Assembly (NCBI RefSeq): GCF_004117915.1
Contig: NZ_RSTD01000001.1
Span: 558,001-622,000 of the forward strand
Origin: Companilactobacillus metriopterae
GTDB taxonomy: Bacteria; Bacillota; Bacilli; Lactobacillales; Lactobacillaceae
Direction: 5' to 3'
Length of the DNA: 64,000 nucleotides
Shown piece by piece: positions 57,508 through 64,000 of this stretch. Both the position numbers and the translations under genes were made by a program. Position 1 is the stretch's first letter. Every line of letters starts with the position of its first letter. Below the pieces are notes generated by a model. That model ran no database searches. It saw only the letters and a list, made by a program, of their open reading frames with translations, and was not told where the DNA came from.

Positions 57508-58677
57508 TTAATCTAACATTTTAGAAAATAATTGAATATAAATTTCAATGAATTCCAGATACATATCCTTACTTATGTGTTCATTTATAACGTGAGCTTG
57601 TCTGGCATCTCCCGGTCCAAAAACAAGAAATAGAAAATCAGAGGGTTTATCTCGAACAAGATTTGAAGCATCTGTAATTCCAGAAAGCGGTAAAACAGGA
57701 ATTGTTGTACTAGAGAATGTAGTTGCAATTTCGCGGGCATAATTAATAAATTTAGAATCTGCTTGTGCCTGAACTGGTAATTCATTCATCAGCACTTCTA
57801 ACATTAACGGTACAGGGACAGCTTCCGTTGCATACCTAGAATTATATCTGGAAATGATCTTATTTAATTCCGTTAATACCATTTCATTGTTATATTCTGG
57901 AACAGTCCGTACATTAATTTCTGCTTCTGCATAATCAGGGATAGAGTTAACTTGGGTACCGCCAGTAATAACATCAGCATTAAAATCCATTGGTCCAAAT
58001 AATTCACTTTTTGGATTATTTGGATCGCTAAATGTTTTATTTGCTTCGCTAATAACGTTAATCAATGAGTTGATTGCATTATATCCTAGTTTAGGTATTG
58101 AACTGTGAACAGTAATTCCCTTAGAGATAATCTTAAGATCCATAGATCCTTTTTGTGCATGTCCAATATTAAAACCAGATGGTTCAGCAACTAGTAAAGC
58201 ACTTGCATCTTCCATGTAGCCATTTTCAAAAAATGCACGAGAACCACTTTCACCAACTTCCTCCCCTGCAGTTGCTAACAAACGGATAGTTCCTTTTGTT
58301 GGTTTTCCAGCATGATTCAGTTCAATCATAGAAATTACTAGAGCAGCAAGACCCGATTTCATATCGTTAGTTCCTCTACCAAAAAGATTGCCATGCTTCT
58401 CAGTCATTGTAAAGGGGTCACTATCCCATGCAGTAAGATTTCCTGAATCAACTACATCCATATGACCAGTTACTGCTATAACTGGACTACCAGTTCCTAT
58501 TTCAGCAACTAAGTTAGATCGGTTTCCACTAATGTGTAAAATAGTGGATGAAATATTATGCTTTTCAAAAAGATTATTAAGATATTGTGCGACCTCAGTT
58601 TCATTATCATTAACAGACTGAATAGCAACTAGGTCCGCTAAAATTTGAATGCGTTCTTCTGTGTTAATAACTGTCAT
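57508..58677 (-). CDS. M20-family deacylase/peptidase (ArgE/DapE type)
   Basis: 389 residues. Metal ligands appear as His in VTGHMDVVDSG, Asp in GRGTNDMKSG, the Glu pair in GEEVGESGSR, Glu in VAEPSG and a late His in AHVINEHIS. This is the full dinuclear M20 set. In lactobacilli such genes are often called succinyl-diaminopimelate desuccinylase, but no dap genes are adjacent, so a general deacylase role is equally likely. ATG 58677 is chosen because GGAG lies 6 bases upstream; an ATG at 58689 overlaps it. Confidence 0.88.
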   Translation of the reverse strand: MTVINTEERIQILADLVAIQSVNDNETEVAQYLNNLFEKHNISSTILHISGNRSNLVAEIGTGSPVIAVTGHMDVVDSGNLTAWDSDPFTMTEKHGNLFGRGTNDMKSGLAALVISMIELNHAGKPTKGTIRLLATAGEEVGESGSRAFFENGYMEDASALLVAEPSGFNIGHAQKGSMDLKIISKGITVHSSIPKLGYNAINSLINVISEANKTFSDPNNPKSELFGPMDFNADVITGGTQVNSIPDYAEAEINVRTVPEYNNEMVLTELNKIISRYNSRYATEAVPVPLMLEVLMNELPVQAQADSKFINYAREIATTFSSTTIPVLPLSGITDASNLVRDKPSDFLFLVFGPGDARQAHVINEHISKDMYLEFIEIYIQLFSKMLD

Positions 58678-58691
58678 AATGTTCTCCATAA

Positions 58692-59044
58692 TTAGACTAA
58701 TTTAGTTGCTAAAATTATACCAAAACTTATTGTTCCTAGTGCAAGAATAGCATTTGTTAATTTTACAATATCTGAAAATTTTTCATTTGCAATGATTTCT
58801 CGTATTGAATTGGTAATGACAATCGTATACGAATTTACAACCAATACCGTATTTAAAAGATAACAGAGCTAGCAAACTAACAACAAATTCACCAACTACC
58901 AAATCCTGCAATTCCAATAAAAAACTCAAAATTGAATCATTCTATAGTACAAGCAATGGAGCTATAGATTACTAATCTTGCACATATAACTTGCATATAT
59001 AATGAAATCTTTTCCGATTCAAAATCACGAGATAATTGATTGAT
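58692..59044 (-). pseudogene. Decayed threonine/serine exporter (YjjP/ThrE, DUF1212) fragment
   Basis: No open frame spans this gap, but translating the minus strand gives linked pieces in different frames. They are QLSRDFESEKISLYMQVICA, then FIGIAGFGSW, then EFVVSLLALLSFKYGIG, and finally ITNSIREIIANEKFSDIVKL with LTNAILALGTISFGIILATK before a stop at 58692. The last piece matches the ThrE/YjjP motif TNxIRD...G..R..EA..., and the FxVSLLA segment also fits. Frameshifts and a deletion separate the parts. The 5' end is missing. The fragment ends 14 bases before the M20 gene. Confidence 0.55.
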
Positions 59045-59052
59045 CGAAACTT

Positions 59053-59289
59053 CTAAAGTTTTGAAATTAAATCAAGAGAGTCCGTAATTGATTCTGATGA
59101 GCAATCCAAACTTTTTTCAACATGATTTTTAACTATTAAACTTTTAACACTTTTGATACTTGATTCGATAGCTGTTAATTGAGTTAACACATCAGAACAT
59201 TCTCTTTGATCTTCCAACATTTTTTGAACTCCACGAGCTTGTCCTTCAATTCTTTTCAATCTGTTTAAAACTTGGGAATCACAATCCAT
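59053..59289 (-). CDS. CsoR/CstR-family regulator
   Basis: 78-residue all-helical repressor, the family that senses Cu(I), other metals or persulfides. The core VLNRLKRIEGQARGVQKMLE is typical. Cys31 is at the conserved first position and His56 at the CsoR His position. The third position (Cys in both CsoR and CstR) is Ser60, with Cys63 three residues later. ATG 59289 follows AAGGAG; an upstream in-frame start would run deep into the rhodanese gene. It overlaps that gene by 11 bases. Neighbours favour a CstR-like persulfide sensor. Confidence 0.85.
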   Translation of the reverse strand: MDCDSQVLNRLKRIEGQARGVQKMLEDQRECSDVLTQLTAIESSIKSVKSLIVKNHVEKSLDCSSESITDSLDLISKL

Positions 59290-59578
59290 ATTCAAGATCT
59301 CCTTGCCAAGACGTTGTACCGCCACTCACATTTACTACATCATATCCATTTTGCTCTAAGTATGCTGATGCCTGTTGAGATCTGGCTCCAGAGCGACATA
59401 TCACATAATACTTGGTATCTTTATCTAGTTGCTTAATATTTTTTTGTATAGAGCTTAATGGGAAGAATCTTGCACCAGGAACGTGTCCTGATTCAAACTT
59501 GTCTGATTCTCTAACATCTAAGATATTAGCGCCATTATTCAATTCCTCAGCGAATTGATTTTGATCTATTGATTTCAT
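59279..59578 (-). CDS. Single-domain rhodanese
   Basis: 99-residue sulfurtransferase. ILDVRESDKFESGHVPGA is the family opening. The active-site loop is CRSGAR with Cys61. It overlaps the CoA-disulfide-reductase stop (ATGA) and the regulator start, so all three genes are translationally coupled. Confidence 0.93.
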   Translation of the reverse strand: MKSIDQNQFAEELNNGANILDVRESDKFESGHVPGARFFPLSSIQKNIKQLDKDTKYYVICRSGARSQQASAYLEQNGYDVVNVSGGTTSWQGDLEYGL

Positions 59579-61224
59579 TTTACTATCTCTTCTTTTTTAA
59601 TTTCTGAATACAGATTGTATGCACCGTCAAGATTTTTGACGTCAAAGCCATGTTGTCTCAATATTTGTTCAGCTGTATAGCTTCTTTGCCCAGTTAGACA
59701 GCTGACAATGTATTTATTACTTTTGTTTAGTTTATCTAAATTATCGCGTAATACATCTAACGGAATATTAATTGCACCTTCGATGTGTCCAAGTTCAAAT
59801 TCAGATTTACTTCTAACATCAACCAATAATTCTCCGTTAGCAAGTAAATCTCTTAATTCGTGCCAGTAAACTGGAACTGTATTTCCTTCTAAGATATTTT
59901 GGCCAATGTATCCAGCCATATTTACGATATCTTTTGCTGAACTAAATGGGGGTGCATATGTAAGCTCAAAATTAATTAAATCTTCGATGCTTAATTTACT
60001 ATATATAGCAGAAGATATGATATCTATTCTTTTATCTACGCCATTTTCCCCTATAGCTTGAGCACCGTATATTAATCCGTTATTTGGATTGAATATAATT
60101 TTAAGTAAAATATTTTTGCTGTCAGGATAGTAAGAAGCGTGATTTGTACCTCTGACATGTAGAGATTTGTATTCTATATGTTGTTTCTTTAATTGTTTCT
60201 CGTTCAAGCCTGTACTTGCTGATTCTAAGTTAAAAGTTCTAACAATCGATGTACCAATAGTTCCTTGGTTTATTCTATTTTTTCCAGAAATAATATCAGC
60301 AACCATACGTCCTTGGCGGTTAGCAGGTCCTGCAAGTGAAATAAGTGATTCTTCTCCAGAAGTATACTGATTGACCTCTATAGCATCACCAATCGCAAAA
60401 ATATCGCTTATATTTGTTTGATATTGATCGTTAACCTTGATACTATTTCTGATTCCAAGTTCAATTTTTGAATTATTCAAAAATTCTGTATTTGGTATAA
60501 CTCCAATGGAAATAATATTCAGATCACTTTCTATTTTTGAATTATCTTCTAAAACTATCAATTTACCATTATCTTTAAATGTCTTTATGGAATTTTGCTT
60601 AATGATTTCTATGTTATTTTTTATAAGTTCATCTTCCACGAATAAAGCCATTTCTTCATCGAGAGGAGGCAATATTTGCGTCCCTTTTTCAATTATGTGG
60701 ACTTTAATCCCTCTTTTTACTAGAGATTCAGCCACTTCTAATCCTATAAATCCAGCACCTGTAATTGTTGCAGTTTTTATATTATTGTTCTCAATAAAGT
60801 TATATATTTTATCTACATCAGGAACATTTCTTAGTGTGAAAATGTTATCAGCTGATTCAATTCCTTCAATTTCTGGTACGAATGGTTTAGCACCTGGTGA
60901 CACAATCAACTTATCATAAGTTAATGAATACTTTTGATTATCGTTCATGATAGTTACTTGATGTAATTCGGGATTAACTGCAATCACTTCACTGTTAACA
61001 CGAACGTCAAGATTATATCTATTTTTTAGTTTTTCGGGTGTCTGCACAATTAAATCGTCATGATTAGTTATCTCTCCACCTATATAAAATGGTAGTCCAC
61101 AATTAGCAAAAGAAACATTTGGCCCCTTCTCAAGAACAATAATTTCTGAATTTTCATTTAATCTACTTAATCTAGTTGCAGCAGACATTCCACCTGCAAC
61201 ACCACCGATAATAACGTATATCAT
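59575..61224 (-). CDS. CoA-disulfide/persulfide reductase with fused rhodanese domain
   Basis: 549 residues. The FAD/NAD(P) part (about 1-445) starts YVIIGGVAGGMSAATRL and carries the single redox Cys42 in SFANCGLPFYIGG, diagnostic of CoA-disulfide reductases. The NAD motif AGFIGLEVAE is intact. The C-terminal rhodanese (about 455-549) has DVRSKSEFELGHIEGA and the loop CLTGQR. Such fusions (CoADR-Rhd, Npsr) reduce CoA or glutathione persulfides. It is first in a three-gene operon with a palindromic operator over its promoter. Confidence 0.92.
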   Translation of the reverse strand: MIYVIIGGVAGGMSAATRLSRLNENSEIIVLEKGPNVSFANCGLPFYIGGEITNHDDLIVQTPEKLKNRYNLDVRVNSEVIAVNPELHQVTIMNDNQKYSLTYDKLIVSPGAKPFVPEIEGIESADNIFTLRNVPDVDKIYNFIENNNIKTATITGAGFIGLEVAESLVKRGIKVHIIEKGTQILPPLDEEMALFVEDELIKNNIEIIKQNSIKTFKDNGKLIVLEDNSKIESDLNIISIGVIPNTEFLNNSKIELGIRNSIKVNDQYQTNISDIFAIGDAIEVNQYTSGEESLISLAGPANRQGRMVADIISGKNRINQGTIGTSIVRTFNLESASTGLNEKQLKKQHIEYKSLHVRGTNHASYYPDSKNILLKIIFNPNNGLIYGAQAIGENGVDKRIDIISSAIYSKLSIEDLINFELTYAPPFSSAKDIVNMAGYIGQNILEGNTVPVYWHELRDLLANGELLVDVRSKSEFELGHIEGAINIPLDVLRDNLDKLNKSNKYIVSCLTGQRSYTAEQILRQHGFDVKNLDGAYNLYSEIKKEEIVK

Positions 61225-61258
61225 TAATATTTACCCCACAGTATTTCTGTACTTTATT

Positions 61259-61297
61259 TATACCCCCTAGGGTATATTGAATTAACAAAAGTATCAA
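61259..61297 (-). promoter_or_regulatory. Promoter and CsoR/CstR-type operator of the sulfur operon
   Basis: TATACCC-CCTA-GGGTATA (61259-61276) is a perfect 7-4-7 palindrome of the GC-centred kind bound by CsoR/CstR proteins. On the minus strand TTGATA (61297-61292), a 17-base spacer and TACCCT (61274-61269) form a promoter whose -10 lies inside the palindrome. Confidence 0.8.
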
Positions 61298-61327
61298 TAA
61301 ATAAGTATTGAAATATAAATATAAAAT

Positions 61328-61357
61328 AAAAAAACACCTATCCAAAGGTGTTTTTTT
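61328..61357. terminator. Terminator after the DUF1801 gene
   Basis: AAAAAACACCT / AGGTGTTTTTT, symmetric A and T runs. Confidence 0.88.
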
Positions 61358-61429
61358 AAAATTAATATCATCATTTGAAAATCTTTCTATCTTATCAAAA
61401 TTTGGTATGTTTAGATCCAGAATCAAAAG

Positions 61430-61783
61430 TTAGTTTTTATTTTCTGCTATCTCTTCTAATCTGAATAATACGATATCTTGGATTAATTTTTCTGGTAATT
61501 TTTCGTTATATGGAAATTGAATTGCACCCTTACTAGTTTTGTATTTAGATAATTGATCAGAGAACTTAACTATTGGACTTGAAGATGGATAATATCCCAA
61601 ATGATTTTTTGACGCATTAAAGTGAACTAAGTTTTCTTTATAATAAAATGTTGGCATTCCATAGGAAATTTTTTCTGTCGTGTCTTCTGGTACTACGGAT
61701 TTTATTATAGAGTAGATCTCAATCATAGAGTTCTTTTTGATGGGATCTTTTTCTTTTTCAATGTAATCAGTTATTAAAGTCAT
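61430..61783 (-). CDS. DUF1801 (YdhG/YdeI-like) protein
   Basis: 117 residues. ISYGMPTFYYKENLVHFNASKNHLGYYPSS is the DUF1801 signature; the fold is related to frataxin-like proteins in Bacillus. The function is not established. GAGGTAAATA precedes the ATG. It is bounded by terminators on both sides. Confidence 0.88.
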   Translation of the reverse strand: MTLITDYIEKEKDPIKKNSMIEIYSIIKSVVPEDTTEKISYGMPTFYYKENLVHFNASKNHLGYYPSSSPIVKFSDQLSKYKTSKGAIQFPYNEKLPEKLIQDIVLFRLEEIAENKN

Positions 61784-61800
61784 TTATTTACCTCATGAGA

Positions 61801-61833
61801 TAAAAAAAGAATACTTTTCAGTATTCTTTTTTA
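61801..61833. terminator. Terminator
   Basis: AAAAAAGAATAC / GTATTCTTTTTT with a six-base loop, serving the SLAP-like gene on the minus strand. Confidence 0.9.
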
Positions 61834-61842
61834 GTTTAATTT

Positions 61843-62418
61843 TTATCTTACTGTTGTGTCGATGCTGTTTACCCAAGTGTTGTTACCAATTAGGTAGTAT
61901 GTTACACCGTTAACTGTAACTGTTGCACTATATCTCCAACCAGAAGCTGCTGGAAGAGTACGTGATGAAGGGTTAAGATTTGCACCATCTTTAGTATAAA
62001 CTAGTGCACCCCAGTGTTTAACATTAACAACACCTGAAGCTGAAACAATCTTGTCACCTGCATCAGTAGCAGGTTTTGTATCGTCACTGTTTACCCATAG
62101 GTTTTGTCCGATTAAGTAGTATGTAACACCATCTACATCTGCTGTTTTTGAGTAGTTATAGTATTGACCAGCAGGCATAAGTTGATCCATTGAACGGAAT
62201 CTGTTTAGGCCATAACGATATGAATAGTTCATTGCGCCCCATTCTCTAACCTTGATTGTACCTGAAGCGTCTACAGCGTTTGATGGCATTGATAGGTCAG
62301 TTGTAGCTGAAGTTGATGTAGCTACATCAGCAGCTTGAGCTACGTTTTGTGTAGCAGAAACACCCATCAAAATAGTAGAACTTAATAGTAATCCAGTAGC
62401 GATATTTCTAGTTTTCAT
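61843..62418 (-). CDS. Secreted two-repeat SLAP-like surface protein
   Basis: 191 residues. A signal peptide ends near AQA/AD (about residue 29). The rest is two repeats of about 65 residues: IKVREWGAMNYSYRYGLNRF... ending YYLIGQNLWVNS, and VNVKHWGALVYTKDGANLNP... ending YYLIGNNTWVNS. The ending resembles the SLAP wall-binding module of lactobacilli. No enzyme domain is present, so it may be a wall-bound structural or masking protein. AGGAGG precedes the ATG. Confidence 0.75.
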   Translation of the reverse strand: MKTRNIATGLLLSSTILMGVSATQNVAQAADVATSTSATTDLSMPSNAVDASGTIKVREWGAMNYSYRYGLNRFRSMDQLMPAGQYYNYSKTADVDGVTYYLIGQNLWVNSDDTKPATDAGDKIVSASGVVNVKHWGALVYTKDGANLNPSSRTLPAASGWRYSATVTVNGVTYYLIGNNTWVNSIDTTVR

Positions 62419-62530
62419 AAATAAAAAACCTCCTATATAGTGAAACTGTTATACTCACAGGATATCATATATTATCTTAAAAAAAAATTACCTTTTTAAA
62501 TAAAAATTCTAAAATAATATATTTTTCACA

Positions 62531-62564
62531 AAAAAAAGACATGTTTACACATGTCTTTTTAAAA
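62531..62564. terminator. Terminator
   Basis: AAAAAGACATGT / ACATGTCTTTTT with a short loop, after the CAP-domain gene on the minus strand. Confidence 0.9.
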
Positions 62565-62568
62565 TTAT

Positions 62569-63729
62569 CTATTTGATTGTTATATCTGATGCTTTTAACC
62601 AAGCGTTTGTACCAACACGGTACATCTTACCAGCATTTGTTTGCATGTTAACTGTAACACGATCGATAACCCATGTAGAACCCTTTTCTACATATCTACC
62701 ACTTAGTTTTCCATTATTGTCATATATAGGAACAAAGTTATTTGCTGTTATTGGTTTTTGTGATGATAGGAATGATGCCCATGAAAGAACATCATTTGAT
62801 GATACAAATTGATTTTCAGAGATATGGAAGAAATAACTGTTGTTCATTATAGCAATCATATCTGAAGAATACTCATTGTTAGGAGCTAGGACAACATTAT
62901 TCAACTTGTTACCATTTCTATCATAGACTGGAATAGAGTTATTAGGTACTGTTACCCCACCCCTTAAGTCTAGATATGTGTAATTAGCAGTTTTTGTGTA
63001 GTCACTACTTGTTTTTGATGAATCAACTAAATCATATTTTGATACATTAGCATAGTCATTTGATCTTGATAGAAAATAATTGTAGTTGTTATTTTGGTTA
63101 ACAGAACTTGAAGCAGCTGCATCATTACCGAATTCTTGTGCAACATAGATAACACCGTTTGAAGTAATTGTTATTCCAATACCTACATAACTAACGTATG
63201 GATTTAACATTGATTTTCTGTGGCCAAAGTCAGGCTTAGGATCATGTGTTTCTAAATAAAATTCTTTAATCATTTTTTGTGAAATTGTAGTAGGATCAGT
63301 CGAATTAATCAAAGAGTATCCCATTAAAGAAATATTCTCGGCAGCATTGTAATTATAAGGAGCCATTTGACTGGCACTCCAACCAATATGATTATCTAGC
63401 TGTCCTTCTGAAGATAAACTATCAGTTCTTTTTTGAGCATATGTGTTTAGTTCAGTTCTAGTTTGTAGTGTAGGTAATCCATTTTGTGAACGTAATCTAT
63501 TAAGTTCTTTCAGGATTGCTTGTTTAGTAGCTTCAATATCAATTGAGCTTGCTGCAGATGATTGTGTAACTGCAACATTTTCATTGTTGGAATTAGTTAC
63601 ATTTTCAGTTTGTACTGTGTTTTGGTTTTCTGTGTTGACATTATCAGCTAAAGCAACAGAAGGAAAACTGGATACTAATATTAGACCAGCAGATATAAGT
63701 ACGATTAGCCTTGATTTTTTAATATTCAT
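62569..63729 (-). CDS. Secreted CAP-domain protein with SLAP-like repeats
   Basis: 386 residues. A signal peptide (to about 29) and an Asn/Thr/Gln linker precede a CAP/SCP domain (about 65-205): ILKELNRLRSQNGL, then NHIGWS, AENISL, and FGHRKSMLNP with IGITITSNGVIYVAQEFG. Two C-terminal modules, IPVYDRNGNKLNNVV... and VPIYDNNGKLSGRYV...YRVGTNAWLKASD, are SLAP-like and should bind the wall. CAP proteins of lactobacilli are common and their activity is unclear. Confidence 0.85.
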   Translation of the reverse strand: MNIKKSRLIVLISAGLILVSSFPSVALADNVNTENQNTVQTENVTNSNNENVAVTQSSAASSIDIEATKQAILKELNRLRSQNGLPTLQTRTELNTYAQKRTDSLSSEGQLDNHIGWSASQMAPYNYNAAENISLMGYSLINSTDPTTISQKMIKEFYLETHDPKPDFGHRKSMLNPYVSYVGIGITITSNGVIYVAQEFGNDAAASSSVNQNNNYNYFLSRSNDYANVSKYDLVDSSKTSSDYTKTANYTYLDLRGGVTVPNNSIPVYDRNGNKLNNVVLAPNNEYSSDMIAIMNNSYFFHISENQFVSSNDVLSWASFLSSQKPITANNFVPIYDNNGKLSGRYVEKGSTWVIDRVTVNMQTNAGKMYRVGTNAWLKASDITIK

Positions 63730-63816
63730 AAATTAATACCTCTAATATAAAATAATACACCAATTATCACATTAAAATGTAATTAAATAAAGATTGAATT
63801 TTAAAAAAACAAAATA

Positions 63817-63855
63817 AAAAACCCACCAAATAATTATTGATGAGTTTTTTATTTT
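63817..63855. terminator. Probable terminator of the right-edge gene
   Basis: AAAACTCATCA / TGGTGGGTTTT on the minus strand with G-U pairs, followed by T residues. Confidence 0.7.
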
Positions 63856-63857
63856 GT

Positions 63858-64000
63858 TTAGCTAGCAGGAACAACAAAACTACGAGGAATAACAAAATCA
63901 GATTTTCCACCATTTGGGAACATTCCTTGAGTATAACCTCTTAAAGATCCGTAATATCTACCTGGTGTTGCGCCAAATGTTTTACTATATCCAATTGGAC
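63858..64000 (-). CDS. 3' end of an unidentified protein (partial)
   Basis: Only the last 47 codons are in the window. They read PIGYSKTFGATPGRYYGSLR, GYTQGMFPNGGKSD and FVIPRSFVVPAS before TAA at 63858-63860. The Gly/Tyr-rich ending and position beside two surface proteins suggest an exported or wall protein, but no family is recognised. Confidence 0.6.
   Translation of the reverse strand, partial: PIGYSKTFGATPGRYYGSLRGYTQGMFPNGGKSDFVIPRSFVVPAS

Noticed and set aside
58692-59044. Gap fragment as a TauE/SafE sulfite permease
   Set aside because: This was tempting because cst operons carry TauE, but the recovered peptides fit the TNxIRD pattern of ThrE/YjjP better.

Overview
The window is 64 kb of AT-rich chromosome (roughly one third G+C by eye) from a low-GC Firmicute. 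Single-copy housekeeping genes in a typical lactobacillus order, a 316-residue thymidylate synthase of the Lactobacillus casei type, CcpA-type cre sites, an FMN riboswitch before ribU, family II pyrophosphatase, a plsY/parE/parC block and SLAP-like secreted proteins all point to Lactobacillaceae. A genus such as Companilactobacillus is only a guess. Both TGA and TAG/TAA end ordinary genes, so the genetic code is standard.

About 1-48.6 kb is core genome, nearly all on the plus strand. It starts with the 5' end of a divergent FruR-type regulator, followed by an obgE-acetyltransferase-rnz-SDR-lapA operon, rpmF and dnaE. Next come the glycolytic pair pfkA-pyk, then cvfB-xerD-ribT-scpA-scpB-rluB (chromosome dimer resolution, condensin, rRNA pseudouridylation) and the FMN riboswitch with ribU. 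A LysM protein, cmk-der, hup, a TPR protein, cca, an ABC-F ATPase and thyA-dfrA follow. After a convergent hemolysin-III gene come degV and the SGNH-ypmS-yozE group, rbgA-rnhB, dprA and the topA-xerC-hslV-hslU-epimerase operon. The core part ends with plsY facing parE-parC, a LysR regulator, ppaC and a cre-controlled sugar transporter.

From 48.6 kb the content is more accessory. There is a LOG-family protein, a tyrosine-recombinase relative that has lost its catalytic residues, and ogt-recQ. A GntR-ABC-permease module follows, then a dehydrogenase-marR pair with two matching palindromic operators. A P4-type acid phosphatase is cut by an in-frame TGA at a conserved Trp codon. An M20 peptidase lies just downstream of a decayed threonine/serine exporter gene. 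A sulfur/persulfide module (CsoR/CstR-like regulator, rhodanese, CoA-disulfide reductase with fused rhodanese) has a perfect 7-4-7 palindrome over its promoter. The window closes with secreted surface proteins (SLAP-like repeats, a CAP-domain protein) and the 3' end of another gene.

I saw no rRNA, tRNA, CRISPR array, insertion sequence or prophage. I did not find an obviously new multi-gene system. The strongest candidates for follow-up are the persulfide regulator with an altered cysteine set, the catalytically dead Xer paralogue, the cre/promoter/terminator stack before the sugar transporter, the dprA start directly behind a terminator hairpin, and the nonsense-interrupted phosphatase.
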